DNA of 64,000 nt from Ehretia macrophylla. Lineage: Eukaryota; Streptophyta; Magnoliopsida; Boraginales; Ehretiaceae. The stretch covers positions 18,652,146 through 18,716,145 of the forward strand of contig CM075773.1 of NCBI GenBank assembly GCA_037974665.1, written 5' to 3'. Positions within the stretch are counted from its first letter, which is position 1. Each line of letters opens with the position of its first letter. Under the pieces are notes generated by a model. It saw only the letters and a list, made by a program, of their open reading frames with translations. It ran no database searches and had not been told where the DNA came from. This document shows, in pieces, positions 47,549-59,502 of the stretch. The position numbers and the translations under genes were made by a program.

Positions 47549-47667
47549 GGGGTGCAACACGAGGACTTCCCAGGGGGTCACCCATCCTAGTACTACTCTC
47601 GCCCAAGCACGCTTAACTTCGGAGTTCTGATGGGATCCGGTGCATTAGTGCTGGTATGATCGCACCC
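47549..47667 (-). rRNA. 5S rRNA copy 63, consensus (short unit)
   Basis: Gene identical to the majority. The -1 base is T. It is a 639-bp unit with the 37-bp deletion. Confidence 0.96.
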
Positions 47668-48224
47668 ATCATGTTGAGGGCACAATTCCTTTATGTGTTA
47701 ACGGTTCACAGTCCCAGCCTAGAGATATGGCCCATTCAAAAGGCCCAATGGGCTTAACAACAACCCATCCGCTTCAACAACGCAGCATCCTCACAAGACG
47801 TGATATCGACGCATTGTAGGGTCCTCTAATGTGCCTTGAGTAAGGTTGTCATCCTTTTAACAGCTCACGACGTACCATCCGGGACGGAAAAATAGAGCAA
47901 AAGGAGAAAAGTGGCCCGAAACTGATGAAAACGTTCGATTTTGAGCTCCAAAAAGGGCATAGCAAGCTAGCTTGCTACCCCGTCGTAGAGCTCTCGGAGA
48001 GCTTTCCAACGGAATACTGTGCACCATGTAACTCCTTACGGATCAAAAGTTAAGGGCACCGGAGCCACGGAGACCTGGTCACAAGCCCTACGCCCTCGGT
48101 TTGCCGGCCCAGCCTCCACGTGAAGAGAAGTTGTCTTGCCCAAGGTGCCGTGGGATTCGATAATAGAAATGTAATGGGAAAAGTATCTTGGGAACCCTAA
48201 CCGGAGCAAAAAAAATTGAAAAGG

Positions 48225-48343
48225 GGGGTGCAACACGAGGACTACCCAGGGGGTCACCCATCCTAGTACTATTCTCGCCCAAGCACGCTTAACTTCGGAG
48301 TTCTGATGGGATCCGGTGCATTAGTTCTGGTATGATCGCACCC
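48225..48343 (-). rRNA. 5S rRNA copy 64
   Basis: nt 100 A>U, 72 G>A, 18 C>A. Confidence 0.94.
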
Positions 48344-48901
48344 GTCATGTTGAGGGCACAATTCCTTTATGTGTTAACGGTTCACAGTCCCAGCCTAGAG
48401 ATATGGCCCATTCAAAAGGCCCAATGGGCTTAACGACAACCCATCCACTTCAACAATGCAGCATCCTCGCAAGACGTGATATCGACGCATTGTAGGGTCC
48501 TCTAATGTGCCGCGAGTAAGGTTGTCGTCCTTTTAACAGCTCACGACGTACGATCCGGGACGAAAAAATAGAGCAAAAGAAGAAAAGTGGCCCGAAACTG
48601 ATGAAAATGTTCGATTTTGAGCTCCGAAAAGGGCATAGCGACCTGGCTTGCTGCCCCCGTCGTAGAGTTCTCAGAGAGCTTTCCAACGGTATGCTGTGCA
48701 CCTCGTAACTCCTTACGGATCAAAAATTATGGGTACCGGAGCGACGGAGACCTGGTCACAAGCCCTACGCACTCGGTTTGCGGGCCCAGCCTCCACGTGA
48801 AGAGAAGTTGTCTTGCCCAAGGTGCCGTGGGATTCGATAATAGAAATGTGGTGGGTAAAGTATCTTGGCAACCCTAACCGGAGCAAAAAAAATTGAAAAG
48901 G

Positions 48902-49020
48902 GGGTTGCAACACGAGGACTTCCCAGGGGGTCACCCATCCTAGTACTACTCTCGCCCAAGCATGCTTAACTTCGGAGTTCTGATGGGATCCGGTGCATTA
49001 GTGCTGGTATGATCGCACCC
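48902..49020 (-). rRNA. 5S rRNA copy 65
   Basis: nt 116 C>A in the terminal stem and nt 58 G>A in the A box. Confidence 0.95.
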
Positions 49021-49578
49021 GTCATGTTGAGGGCACAATTCCTTTATGTGTTAACGGTTCACAGTCCCAGCCTAGAGATAAGGCCCATTCAAAAGGCCCA
49101 ATGGGCTTAACGACAACCCATCCGCTTCAACAACGCAGCATCCTCGCAAGACGTGATATCGACGCATTGTAGGGTCCTCTAATGTGCCGCGAGTAAGGTT
49201 GTCGTCCTTTTAACAGCTCACGACGTACGATCCGGGACGGAAAAACAGAGCAAAAGAAGAAAAGTGGCCCGAAAATGATGAAAATGTTCGATTTTGAGCT
49301 CCGAAAAGGGCACAGCAAGCTTGCTTGCTGCGTCCTTCGTATATCTCTCAGAGAGCTTTCCAGCGGTATGCTGTGCGCCTCGTAACTCCTTACGGATCAA
49401 AAGTTATGGCCACCGAAGCGACGGAGACCTAGTCACAAGCCCTACGCCCTCGGTTTGCGGGCCCAACCTCCCCGTGAAGAGAAGTTTTCTTGCCCAAGGT
49501 GCCGTAAGATTCGATAATAGAAATGTGGTGGGTAAAGTATCTTGGCAACCCTAACCGGAGGAAAAAAAATTGAAAAGG

Positions 49579-49697
49579 TGGGTGCAACATGAGGAATTCC
49601 CAGGGGGTCACCCATCCTAGTACTACTCTAGCCCAGGCACGCTTAACTTCAGAGTTCTGATGGGATCCAGTGCATTAGTGCTGGTATGATCGCACCC
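49579..49697 (-). rRNA. 5S rRNA copy 66, divergent
   Basis: Seven changes: nt 119 C>A, 108 G>A, 102 G>U, 68 G>U, 62 U>C, 47 C>U, 29 C>U. The surrounding spacer is also worn (49335-49600). Confidence 0.9.
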
Positions 49698-50255
49698 GTC
49701 AAGTTGAGGGCACAATTCCTTTATGTGTTAACGGTTCACAGTCCCAGCCTAGAGATATGGCCCATTCAAAAGGCCCAATGGGCTTAACGACAACCCATCC
49801 GCTTCAACAACGCAGCATCCTCGCAAGACGTGATATCGATGCATTGTAGGGTCCTCTAATGTGCCCTGAGTAAGGTTGTCATCCTTTTAACAGCTCACGA
49901 CGTACCATCCGGGACGGAAAAACACAGCAAAAGAAGAAAAGTGGCCCGAAACTGATGAAAACGTTCGATTTTGAGCTCCGAAAAGGGTACCGCGAGCTAG
50001 CTTGCTACCCACGTCGTAGAGCTCTCTGAGAGCTTTCCAACGGTATGCTGTGCGCCTCGTAACTCCTTACGGATCAAAAGTTATGGGCACCGGAGCGACG
50101 GAGACCTGGTCACAAGCCCTACGCCCTCGGTTTGCGGGCCCAGCCTCCACGTGAAGAGATGTTGTCTTGCCCAAGGTGCCGTGGGATCCGATAATAGAAA
50201 TGTGGTGGGTAAAGTATCTTGGCAACCCTAACCGGAGCAAAAAAAATTGAAAAGG

Positions 50256-50374
50256 GGGGTGCAACACGAGGACTTCCCAGGGGGTCACCCATCCTAGTAC
50301 TACTCACGCCCAAGCACGCTTAACTTCGGAGTTCTGATGGGATCCGGTGCATTAGTTCTGGTATGATCGCACCC
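50256..50374 (-). rRNA. 5S rRNA copy 67
   Basis: nt 69 A>U (intermediate element) and nt 18 C>A. Confidence 0.95.
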
Positions 50375-50895
50375 GTCATATTGAGGGCACAATTCCTTTA
50401 TGTGTTAACGGTTCACAGTCCCAGCCTAGAGATATGGCCCATTCAAAAGGCCTAATGGGCTTAACGACAACCCATCCGCTTCAACAACGCAGCATCCTCG
50501 CAAGACGTGATATCGACGCATTGTAGGGTCCTCTAATGTGCCGCGAGTAAGGTTGTCGTCGTTTTAACAACTCACGACGTACGATCCGGGACGGAAAAAT
50601 AGAGCAAAAGAAGAAAAGTGGCCCGAAACTGATGAAAACGTTCGATTTTCTGCTCCGAAAAGGGCACAGCAAGCAAGCTTGCTGCCCCTGTCGTAGAGCT
50701 CTCAGAGAGCTTTCCAACGGTATGCTGTGCGCCTCGTAACTCCTTACGGATCAAAAGTTATGGGCACCGGTTTGCGGGCCCAGCCTCCACGTGAAGAGAA
50801 GTTGTCATGCCCAAGGTGCCGTGGGATTCGATAATAGAAATGTGGTGGGTAAAGTATCTTGGCAACCCTAACCGGAGCAAAAAAAATTGAAAAGT

Positions 50896-51014
50896 GGGGT
50901 GCAACACGAGGACTTCCCAGGGGGTCACCCATCCTAGTACTACTCTCGCCCAAGCACGCTTAACTTCGGAGTTCTGATAGGATCCGGTGCATTAGTGCTG
51001 GTATGATCGCACCC
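50896..51014 (-). rRNA. 5S rRNA copy 68 (640-bp unit)
   Basis: One change, nt 36 C>U. Confidence 0.96.
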
Positions 51015-51227
51015 GTCATGTTGAGGGCACAATTCCTTTATGTGTTAACGGTTCACAGTCCCAGCCTAGAGATATGGCCCATTCAAAAGGCCCAATGGGC
51101 TTAACGACAACCCATCCGCTTCAACAACGCAGCATCCTCGCAAGACGTGATATCGACGCATTGTAGGGTCCTCTAATGTGCCGCGAGTAAGGTTGTCGTC
51201 CTTTTAACAGCTCGCGACGTACGATCC

Positions 51228-51234
51228 GGAATGA
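51228..51234. other. Junction of a unique 51-bp spacer deletion
   Basis: After CGATCCGGAATG the sequence resumes at ATTTTGAGCTCC, removing the A-rich block present in all other spacers. It makes a 589-bp unit together with the 37-bp deletion near 51359. Confidence 0.85.
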
Positions 51235-51484
51235 TTTTGAGCTCCGAAAAGGGCACAGCAAGCTTGCTTGCTGCCCCCGTCGTAGAGCTCTCAGAGAGCT
51301 TTCCAACGGTATGCTGTGCGCCTCGTAACTCCTTACGGATCAAAAGTTATGGGCACCGGTTTGCGGGCCCAGCCTCCATGTGAAGAGAAGTTGTCTTGCC
51401 CAAGGTGCCGTGGTATTCGATAATAGAAATGTGGTGGGTAAAGTATCTTGGCAACCCTAACCGGAGCAAAAAAAGTTGAAAAGG

Positions 51485-51603
51485 GGGGTGCAACACGAGG
51501 ACTTCCGAGGGGGTCACCCATCCTAGTACTACTCTCGCCTAAGCACGCTTAACTTCGAAGTTCTGATGGGATCCGGTGCATTAGTGCTGGTATGATCGCA
51601 CCC
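51485..51603 (-). rRNA. 5S rRNA copy 69 (589-bp unit)
   Basis: nt 97 G>C, 64 G>A, 46 C>U. It sits in the shortest gene-bearing unit, with both the 37-bp and a 51-bp spacer deletion. Confidence 0.94.
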
Positions 51604-52161
51604 GTCATGTTGAGGGCACAATTCCTTTATGTGTTAACGGTTCACAGTCCCAGCCTAGAGATATGGCCCATTCAAAAGGCCCAATGGGCTTAACGACAAC
51701 CCATCCGTTTCAACAACGCAGCAACCTCGCAAGACGTGATATCGACGCATTGTAGGGTCCTCTAATGTGCCGCGAGTAAGGTTTTCGTCCTTTTAATAAC
51801 TCACGACGTACAATTCGGGACGAAAAAACAGAGCAAAATAAGAAAAATGGCCCGAAACTGATGAAAACGTTCGATTTTGAGCTCTGAAAAGGGCACAGCG
51901 AGGTAGCTGGCTGCCCCCGACGTAGAGCTCTCAGAGAGCTTTCCAACGGTATGCCGTGCGCCTCGTAACTCCTTACGGATCAAAAGTTATGGGCACCGGA
52001 GCGACGGAGACCTGGTCACAAGCCCTACGCCCTCGGTTTGCGGGCCCAACCTCCACGTGAAGAGAAGTTGTCTTGCCCAAGGTGCCGTGGGATTTGATAA
52101 TCGAAATGTAGTGGGTAAAGTATCTTGGCAACCCTAACCGGAGCAAAAAAAATTGAAAAGG

Positions 52162-52280
52162 GGGGTGCAACACGAGGACTTCCCAGGGGGTCACCCATCC
52201 TAGTACTACTCTCGCCCAAGGACGCTTAACTTCGGAGTTCTGATGGAATCCGGTGCATTAGAGCTGGTATGATCGCACCC
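52162..52280 (-). rRNA. 5S rRNA copy 70
   Basis: nt 60 G>C (A box), 34 C>U, 19 A>U. Confidence 0.94.
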
Positions 52281-52801
52281 GTCATGTTGAGGGCACAATT
52301 CCTTTGTGTGTTAACGGTTCACAGTCCCAGCCTAGAGATATGGCCCATTCAAAAGGCCCAATGGGCTTAACGACAACCCATCCGCTTCAACAACGCAGAA
52401 TCCTCACAAGACGTGATATCGACGCATTGTAGGGTCCTCTAATGTGCCGCGAGTAAGGTTGTCGTCCTTTTAACAGCTCACGACGTACGATCCGGGACGG
52501 AAAAACAGAGCAAAAGAAGAAAAGTGGCCCGAAACTGATGAAAACGTTCGATTTTGAGCTCCGAAAAGGGCACAGCGAGCTAGCTTGCTGCCCCCGTAGT
52601 AGAGCTCTCAGAGAGCTTTCCAACGGTATGCTGTGCGCCTCGTAACTCCTTACGGATCAAAAGTTATGGGCACCGGTTTGGGCACCCAGCCTCCACGAGA
52701 AGAGAAGTTGTCTTGCCCAAGGTGCCGTGGAATTCGATAATAGAAATGTGGCGGGTAAAGTATCTTGGCAACCCTAACCGGAGCAAAAAAAATTGAAAAG
52801 T

Positions 52802-52920
52802 GGGGTGCAACACGAGGACTTCCCAGGGGGTCACCCATCCTAGTACTACTCTCGCCCAAGCACGCTTAAATTCGGAGTTCTGATGGGAACCGGTGCATTA
52901 GTGCTGGTATGATCGCACCC
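52802..52920 (-). rRNA. 5S rRNA copy 71 (640-bp unit)
   Basis: nt 51 G>U (A box) and nt 32 A>U. Confidence 0.95.
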
Positions 52921-53477
52921 GTCATGTTGAGGGCACAATTCCTTTATGTGTTAACGGTTCACAGTCCCAGCCTAGAGATATGGCCCATTCAAAAGGCCCA
53001 ATGGGCTTAACGACAACGCATCCGCTTCAACAACGCAGCATCCTCGCAAGACTTGATATCGACGCATTGTAGGGTCCTCTAATGTGCCGCGAGTAAGGTT
53101 GTCGTCCTTTTAACAGCTCACGACGTACGATCCGGGACGGAAAAACAGACCAAAAGAAGAAATGTGGCCCGAAACTAATGAAAACATTCGATTTTGAGCT
53201 CCGAAAAGGGCACAGCAAGCTAGCTGGCTACCCACGCGTAGAGCTCTCAGAGAGCTTTCCAACGGTATGTTGTGAGCCTCGTAACTCCTTACGGATCAAA
53301 AGTTATGGGCACCGGAACGACGGAGACCTGGTCACAAGCACTACGCCCTCGGTTTCCGGGCCCAACCTCCACGTGAAGAGAAGTTGTCTTGGCCAAGGTG
53401 CCGTGGGATTCGATAATAGAAATGTGGTGGGTAAAGTATCTTGGCAACCCTAACCGGAGCAAAAAAAATTGAAAAGG

Positions 53478-53596
53478 GGGGTGCAACACGAGGACTTCCC
53501 AGGGGGTCACCCATCCTAGTACTACTCTTGCCCAAGCACGCTTAACTTCGGAGTTCTGATGGGATCCGGTGCATTAGTGCTGGTATGATCGCACCC
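53478..53596 (-). rRNA. 5S rRNA copy 72
   Basis: One change, nt 68 G>A. Confidence 0.96.
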
Positions 53597-54116
53597 GTCA
53601 TGTTGAGGGCACATTTCCTTTATGTGTTAACGGTTCACAGTCCCAGCCTAGAGATATGGCCCATTCAAAAGGCCCAATGGGCTTAACTACAACCCATCCG
53701 CTTCAACAACGCAGCATCCTCGCAAGACGTGATATCGACGCATTGTAGGGTCCTCTAATGTGCCGCGAGTAAGGGTGTCATCCTTTTATCAGCTCACGAC
53801 GTACGATCCGGGACTGGAAAACAGATTAAAAGAAGAAAAGTGGCCCGAAATTCATGAAAAGGTTCGATTTTGAGCTCCGAAAATGGCCCAGCGCGCTCGC
53901 TAGCTGCCCTCGTCGTAGAGCCCTCAGCAAGCTTTCCAACGGTATGTTGTGCGCCTCGTAACTCCATACGGATCAAAAGTTATGGGCACCGGCTTGCGGG
54001 CCCAGCCTCCACGTGAAGAGAAGTTGTCTTGCCCAAGGTGCCGTGAGATTCGATAATAGAAATGTGGTGGGTAAAGTATCTTGGCAACCCTAACCGGAGC
54101 AAAAAAATTGAAAAGG

Positions 54117-54235
54117 GGGGTACAACACGAGGACTTCCCTGGGGGTCACCCATCCTAGTACTACTCTCGCCCAAGCACGCTTAACTTCGGAGTTCTGATG
54201 GGATCCGGTGCATTAGTGCTGGTATGATCGCACCC
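54117..54235 (-). rRNA. 5S rRNA copy 73 (short unit)
   Basis: nt 114 C>U and nt 96 U>A. Confidence 0.95.
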
Positions 54236-54756
54236 GTCATGTTGAGGGCACAATTCCTTTATGTGTTAACGGTTCACAGTCCCAGCCTAGAGATATGGCC
54301 CATTCAAAAGGCCCAATGGGCTTAACGACAACCCATCCGCTTCAACAACGCAGCATCCTCGCAAGACGTGATATCGACGCATTATAGGGTCCTCTAATGT
54401 GCCGCGAGTAAGGTTGTCGTCCTTTTAACAGCCCACGACGTACGATCCGGGACGGAAAAACCGAGCAAATGAAGAAAAGTGGCCCGAAACTGATGTAAAC
54501 GTTCGATTTTGAGCACCGAAAAGGGCAAAGCAAGCTAGCTAGCTGGCCCCGTCGTAGAGCTCTCAGAGAGCTTTCCAACGGTATGCTGTGCGCCTCGTAA
54601 CTCCTTACGGATCAAAAGTTATGGGCACCGGTTTGCGGGCCCAGCCTCCACGTGAAGAGAAGTTGTCTTGCCCAAGGTGCCGTGGGATTCGATAATAGAA
54701 ATGTGGTGGGTAAGGTATCTTGGCAACCCTAACCGGGGCAAAAAAAATTGAAAAGG

Positions 54757-54874
54757 GGGGTGCAACACGAGGACTTCCCAGGGGTCACCCATCCTAGTAA
54801 TACTCTCGCCCAAGCACGCTTAACTTCGGAGTTCTGATAGGATCCGGTGCATTAGTGCCGGTATGATCGCACCC
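54757..54874 (-). rRNA. 5S rRNA copy 74, 1-nt deletion (short unit)
   Basis: 118 nt: one C lost from the nt 91-95 run, the same lesion as copy 38 but on a different background (nt 75 G>U, 36 C>U, 16 A>G), so probably independent. It is the second of two adjacent short units. Confidence 0.91.
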
Positions 54875-55432
54875 GTCATGTTGAGGGCACAATTCCTTTA
54901 TGTATTAACGGTTCACAGTCCCAACCTAGAGATATGGCCCATTCAAAAGGCCCAATGGGCTTAACGACAACCCATCCGCTTCAACAACGAAGCATCCTCG
55001 CAAGACGTGATATCGACGCATTGTAGGGTCCTCTAATGTGCCGCGAGTAAGGTTGTCGTCCTTTTAACAGCTCACGACGTACGATCCGGGACGGAAAAAC
55101 AGAGGAAAAGAAGAAAAGTGGCACGAAACTGATGAAAAGGTTCAATTTTGAGCTTCGAAAAGGGCACAGAGAGCTAGCTGGCTGGCCCCATTGTAGAGCT
55201 CTCAGAGAGCTTTCCAACGGTGTGCTGTGCGCCTCGTAATTCCTTACAGATCAAAAGGTATGGGCACCGGAGCGACGGAGACCTGGTCACAAGCCCTACG
55301 CCCTCTGTTTGCGGGCCCAGCCTCCACGTGAAGAGAAGTTGTCTTGCCCAAAGTGCCATGGGATTCAATAATAGAAATGTGGTGGGTAAAGTATCTTGGC
55401 AACCCTAACCGGAGCAACAAAAATTGACAAAG

Positions 55433-55551
55433 GGGGTACAACACGAGGACTTCCCAGGGGGTCACCCATCCTAGTACTAATCTCGCCCAAGCACGCTTAA
55501 CTTCGTAGTTCTGATGGGATCCGTTACTTTAGTGCTGGTATGATCGCACCT
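55433..55551 (-). rRNA. 5S rRNA copy 75, degenerate
   Basis: Seven changes: nt 114 C>U, 72 G>U, 46 C>A, 28 C>A, 26 C>U, 24 U>A, 1 G>A. The upstream spacer to about 55760 is also worn. Probably inactive. Confidence 0.87.
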
Positions 55552-56072
55552 GTCATATTGAGAGCACATTTCCTTTATGTGTTAACGGTTCACAATACTA
55601 GCCTAGAGAGATGGCCCATTAAAAAGGCCCAATGGGCTTAACGACAACCCATCTGCTTCAATAACGCAGCATCCTCGCAAGACGTGATATCGACGCATTG
55701 TATGGTCCTCTAATGTGCTGCGAGTACGGTTTTCATCCTTTTAACAGCTCTCGAAGTACGATATGGGAAGGAAAAACAGAGCAAAAGAAGAAAAGTGGCC
55801 CGAAACTGATGAAAAGGTTCGATTTTGAGCGCCGAAAAGGGCACAGCGAGCTAGCTAGTTGCCCTCGTCGTAGAGCTCTCAGAGAGCTTTCCAACGGTAT
55901 GCTGTGCGCCACGTAACTCCTTACGGATCAAAAGTTATGGGCACCAGTTTGCGGGCCCAGCCTCCATGTGAATAGAAGTTCTCTTGCCCAAGGTGCCGTG
56001 GTATTCGATAATAGAAATGTGGTGGGTAAAGTATCTTGGCAACCCTAACCGGAGCAAAAAAAATTGAAAAGG

Positions 56073-56191
56073 GGGGTGCAACACGAGGACTTCCCAGGGG
56101 GTCACCCATCCTAGTACTACTCTCGCCCAAGCACGCTTAACTTCAGAGTTCTGATGGGATCCGGTGCATTAGTGCTGGTAAGATCGCACCC
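56073..56191 (-). rRNA. 5S rRNA copy 76 (640-bp unit)
   Basis: nt 47 C>U (shared with copy 78) and nt 11 A>U. Confidence 0.95.
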
Positions 56192-56749
56192 GTCATGTTG
56201 AGGGCACAATTCCTTTATGTGTTAACGGTTCACAGTCCCAGCCTAGAGATATGGCCCATTCAAAAGGCCCATTGGGCTTAACGACAACCCATCCGCTTCA
56301 ACAACGCAGCATCCTCGCAAGACGTGATATCGACGCATTGTAGGGTCCTCTAATGTGCCGCGAATAAGGTTGTCGTCCTTTTAACAGCTCACGACGTAGG
56401 ATCCGGGACGGAAAAACAGAGCAAAAGAAGAAAAGTGGCCCGAAACTTATGAAAAAGTTCGATTTTGAGCTCCGAAAAGGGCAGAGCGAGCAAGCTAGCT
56501 GCCCCGGTCGTAGAGCTCTCAGAGAGCTTTCCAACGGTATGCTGTGCACCTCGTAACTCCTTACGTATCAAAAGTTATGGGCACCGGAGCGACGGAGACC
56601 TGGTCACATGCCCTACACCCTCGGTTTGCGGGCCCAGCCTCCACATGAAGAGAAGTTGTCTTGCTCAAGGTGCCGTGGGATTCGATAATAGAAATGTGGT
56701 GGGTAAAATATCATGGCAACCCTAACCGGAGCAAAAAAAATTGAAAAGG

Positions 56750-56868
56750 GGGGGGCAACACGAGGACTTCCCAGCGGGTCACTCATCCTGGTACTACTCT
56801 GGCCCAAGCACACATAACTTCGGAGTTCTTATGGGATCCGGTGCATTAGTGCTGGTATGATCACACCC
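56750..56868 (-). rRNA. 5S rRNA copy 77, most degenerate copy
   Basis: Nine changes: nt 115 A>C, 94 C>G, 86 G>A, 79 U>C, 68 G>C, 57 C>U, 55 A>U, 39 C>A, 6 C>U. Three (68, 57, 39) are shared with its duplicate, copy 79. The other six are private and hit the A and C boxes, so it is likely a pseudogene. Confidence 0.85.
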
Positions 56869-57389
56869 GTCATGTTGATGGCACAATTCATTTATGTGTT
56901 AACGGTTCACAGTCCCAGCCTAGAGATATGGCCCATTCAAAAGGCCCAATGGGCTTAACGACAACCCATCCGCTTCAACAACGCAGCAACCTCGCAAGAC
57001 GTGATATCGACGCATTGTAGGGTCCTCTAATGTGCCGCGAGTAAGGTTGTCGTCCTTTTAACAGCTCACGATGTACGATCCGGGACGGAAAAACAGAGCA
57101 AAAGAAGAAAAGTGGCCCGAAACTGATGAAAAGGTTCGATTTTGAGCGCTGAAAAGGGCACAACGAGCAAGCTAGTTGCCGTCGTCGTAGAGCTCTCAGA
57201 GAGATTTCCAACGGTATGCTGTGCGCCTCGTAACTCCTTACGGATCAAAAGTTATGGGCACCAGTTTGCGGGCCCAGCCTCCATGTGAAGAGAAGTTCTC
57301 TTGCCCAAGGTGCCGTGGTATTCGATAATAGAAATGTGGTGGGTAAAGTATCTTGGCAACCCTAACCGGAGCAAAAAAAATTGAAAAGG

Positions 57390-57508
57390 GGGGTGCAACA
57401 CGAGGACTTCCCCGGGGGTCACCCATCCTAGTACTACTCTCGCCCAAGCACGCTTAACTTCAGAGTTCTGATGGGATCCGGTGCATTAGTGCTGGTATGA
57501 TCGCACCC
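57390..57508 (-). rRNA. 5S rRNA copy 78 (640-bp unit)
   Basis: nt 96 U>G and nt 47 C>U. Confidence 0.95.
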
Positions 57509-58066
57509 GTCATGTTGAGGGCACAATTCCTTTATGTGTTAACGGTTCACAGTCCCAGCCTAGAGATATGGCCCATTCAAAAGGCCCATTGGGCTTAACG
57601 ACAACCCATCCGCTTCAACAACGCAGCATCCTCGCAAGACGTGATATCGACGCATTGTAGGGTCCTCTAATGTGCCGCGAATAAGGTTGTCGTCCTTTTA
57701 ACAGCTCACGACGTAGGATCCGGGACGGAAAAACAGAGCAAAAGAAGAAAAGTGGCCCGAAACTTATGAAAAAGTTCGATTTTGAGCTCCGAAAAGGGCA
57801 GAGCGAGCAAGCTAGCTGCCCCGGTCGTAGAGCTCTCAGAGAGCTTTCCAACGGTATGCTGTGCGCCTCGTAACTCCTTACGGATCAAAAGTTATGGGCA
57901 CCGGAGCGACGGAGACCTGGTCACAAGCCCTACGCCCTCGGTTTGCGGGCCCAGCCTCCACATGAAGAGAAGTTGTCTTGCTCAAGGTGCCGTGGGATTC
58001 GATAATAGAAATGTGGTGGGTAAAATATCATGGCAACCCTAACCGGAGCAAAAAAAATTGAAAAGG

Positions 58067-58185
58067 GGGGTGCAACACGAGGACTTCCCAGGGGGTCACC
58101 CATCCTAGTACTACTCTGGCCCAAGCACACTTAACTTCGGAGTTCTTATGGGATCCGGTGCATTAGTGCTGGTATGATCGCACCC
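58067..58185 (-). rRNA. 5S rRNA copy 79
   Basis: nt 68 G>C, 57 C>U (A box), 39 C>A, all also in copy 77. Confidence 0.94.
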
Positions 58186-58706
58186 GTCATGTTGAGGGCA
58201 CAATTCCTTTATGTGTTAACGGTTCACAGTCCCAGCCTAGAGATTTGGCCCATTCAAAAGGCCCAATGGGCTTAACGACAACCCATCCGCTTCAACAACG
58301 CAGCATCCTCGCAAGACGTGATATCGACGCATTGTAGGGTCCTCTAATGTGCCGCGAGTAAGGTTGTCGTCCTTTTTACAGCTCACGACGTACGATCCGG
58401 GACGGAAAAACAGAGCAAAAGAAGAAAAGTAGCCCGAAACTGATGAAAAGGTTCGATTTTGAGCTCCGAAAAGGGCACAGCGAGCTAGCTAGCTGCCCCA
58501 TTCGTAGAGCTCTCAGAGAGCTTTCCAACGGTATGCTGTGCGCCTCGTAACTCCTTACGGATCAAAAGTTATGGGCACCGGTTTGCGGGCCCAGCCTCCA
58601 TGTGAAGAGAAGTTGTCTTGCCCAAGGTGCCGTGGTATTCGATAATAGAAATGTGGTGGGTAAAGTATCTTGGCAACCCTAACTGGAGCAAAAAAAATTG
58701 AAAAGG

Positions 58707-58825
58707 GGGGTGCAACACGAGGACTTCCCAGGGGGTCACCCATCCTAGTACTACTCTCGCCCAAGCACGCTTAACTACGGAGTTCTGATGGGATCCGGTG
58801 CATTAGTGCTGGTATGATCGCACAC
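58707..58825 (-). rRNA. 5S rRNA copy 80 (640-bp unit)
   Basis: nt 49 A>U and nt 2 G>U. Confidence 0.95.
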
Positions 58826-59383
58826 GTCATGTTGAGGGCACAATTCCTTTATGTATTAACGGTTCACAGTCCTAGCCTAGAGATATGGCCCATTCAAAAG
58901 GCCCAATGGGCTTAACGACAACCCATCCGCTTCAACAACGCAGCATCCTCGCAAGACGTGATATCGACGCATTGTAGGGTCCTCTAATGTGCCGCGAGTA
59001 AGGTTGTCGTCCTTTTAACAGCTCACGACGTACGATCCGGGATGGAAAAACAGAGCAAACGAAGAAAAGTGGCCCGAAACTAATGAAAACGTTCGATTTT
59101 GAGCTCCGAAAAGAGCACAGCGTGTTAGTTTGCTGCCCCCGTCGTAGAGCTCTCGGAGTGCTTTCCAACGGTATGCTGTGCGCCTCGTAACTCCTTACGG
59201 ATCAAAAGTTATGGGCACCGGAGCGACGGAGACCTGGTCACAAGCCCTACGCCCTCGGTTTGCGGGCCCAGCCTCCACGTGAAGAGAAGTTGTCTTGCCC
59301 AAGGTGCAGTGGGATTCGATAATAGAAATGTGGTGGGTAAAGTATCTTGGCAACCCTAACCGGAGCAAAAAAAATTGAAAAGG

Positions 59384-59502
59384 GGGGTGCAACACGGGGA
59401 CTTCCCAGGGGGTCACCCATCCTAGGACTACTCTCGCCCAAGCACGCTTAACTTCGGAGTTCTGATGGGATCCGGTGCATTAGTGCTGGTATGATCGCAC
59501 CC
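59384..59502 (-). rRNA. 5S rRNA copy 81
   Basis: nt 106 U>C and nt 77 A>C; the latter is otherwise seen only in copy 1. Confidence 0.95.

Larger units (their letters stand above)
55552..56868. repeat. Near-identical dimer, copy 1 of 2
   Basis: Units 76-77. Most private variants are shared with 56869-58185: AATAAGGTTG, ACGTAGGATC, CCCGGTCG, TTGCTCAAGG, GGTAAAATATCATGG. Confidence 0.9.
56869..58185. repeat. Near-identical dimer, copy 2 of 2
   Basis: Units 78-79, exactly 1317 bp to the right of units 76-77 with the same private variants. This is the most recent duplication visible in the window. Confidence 0.9.
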
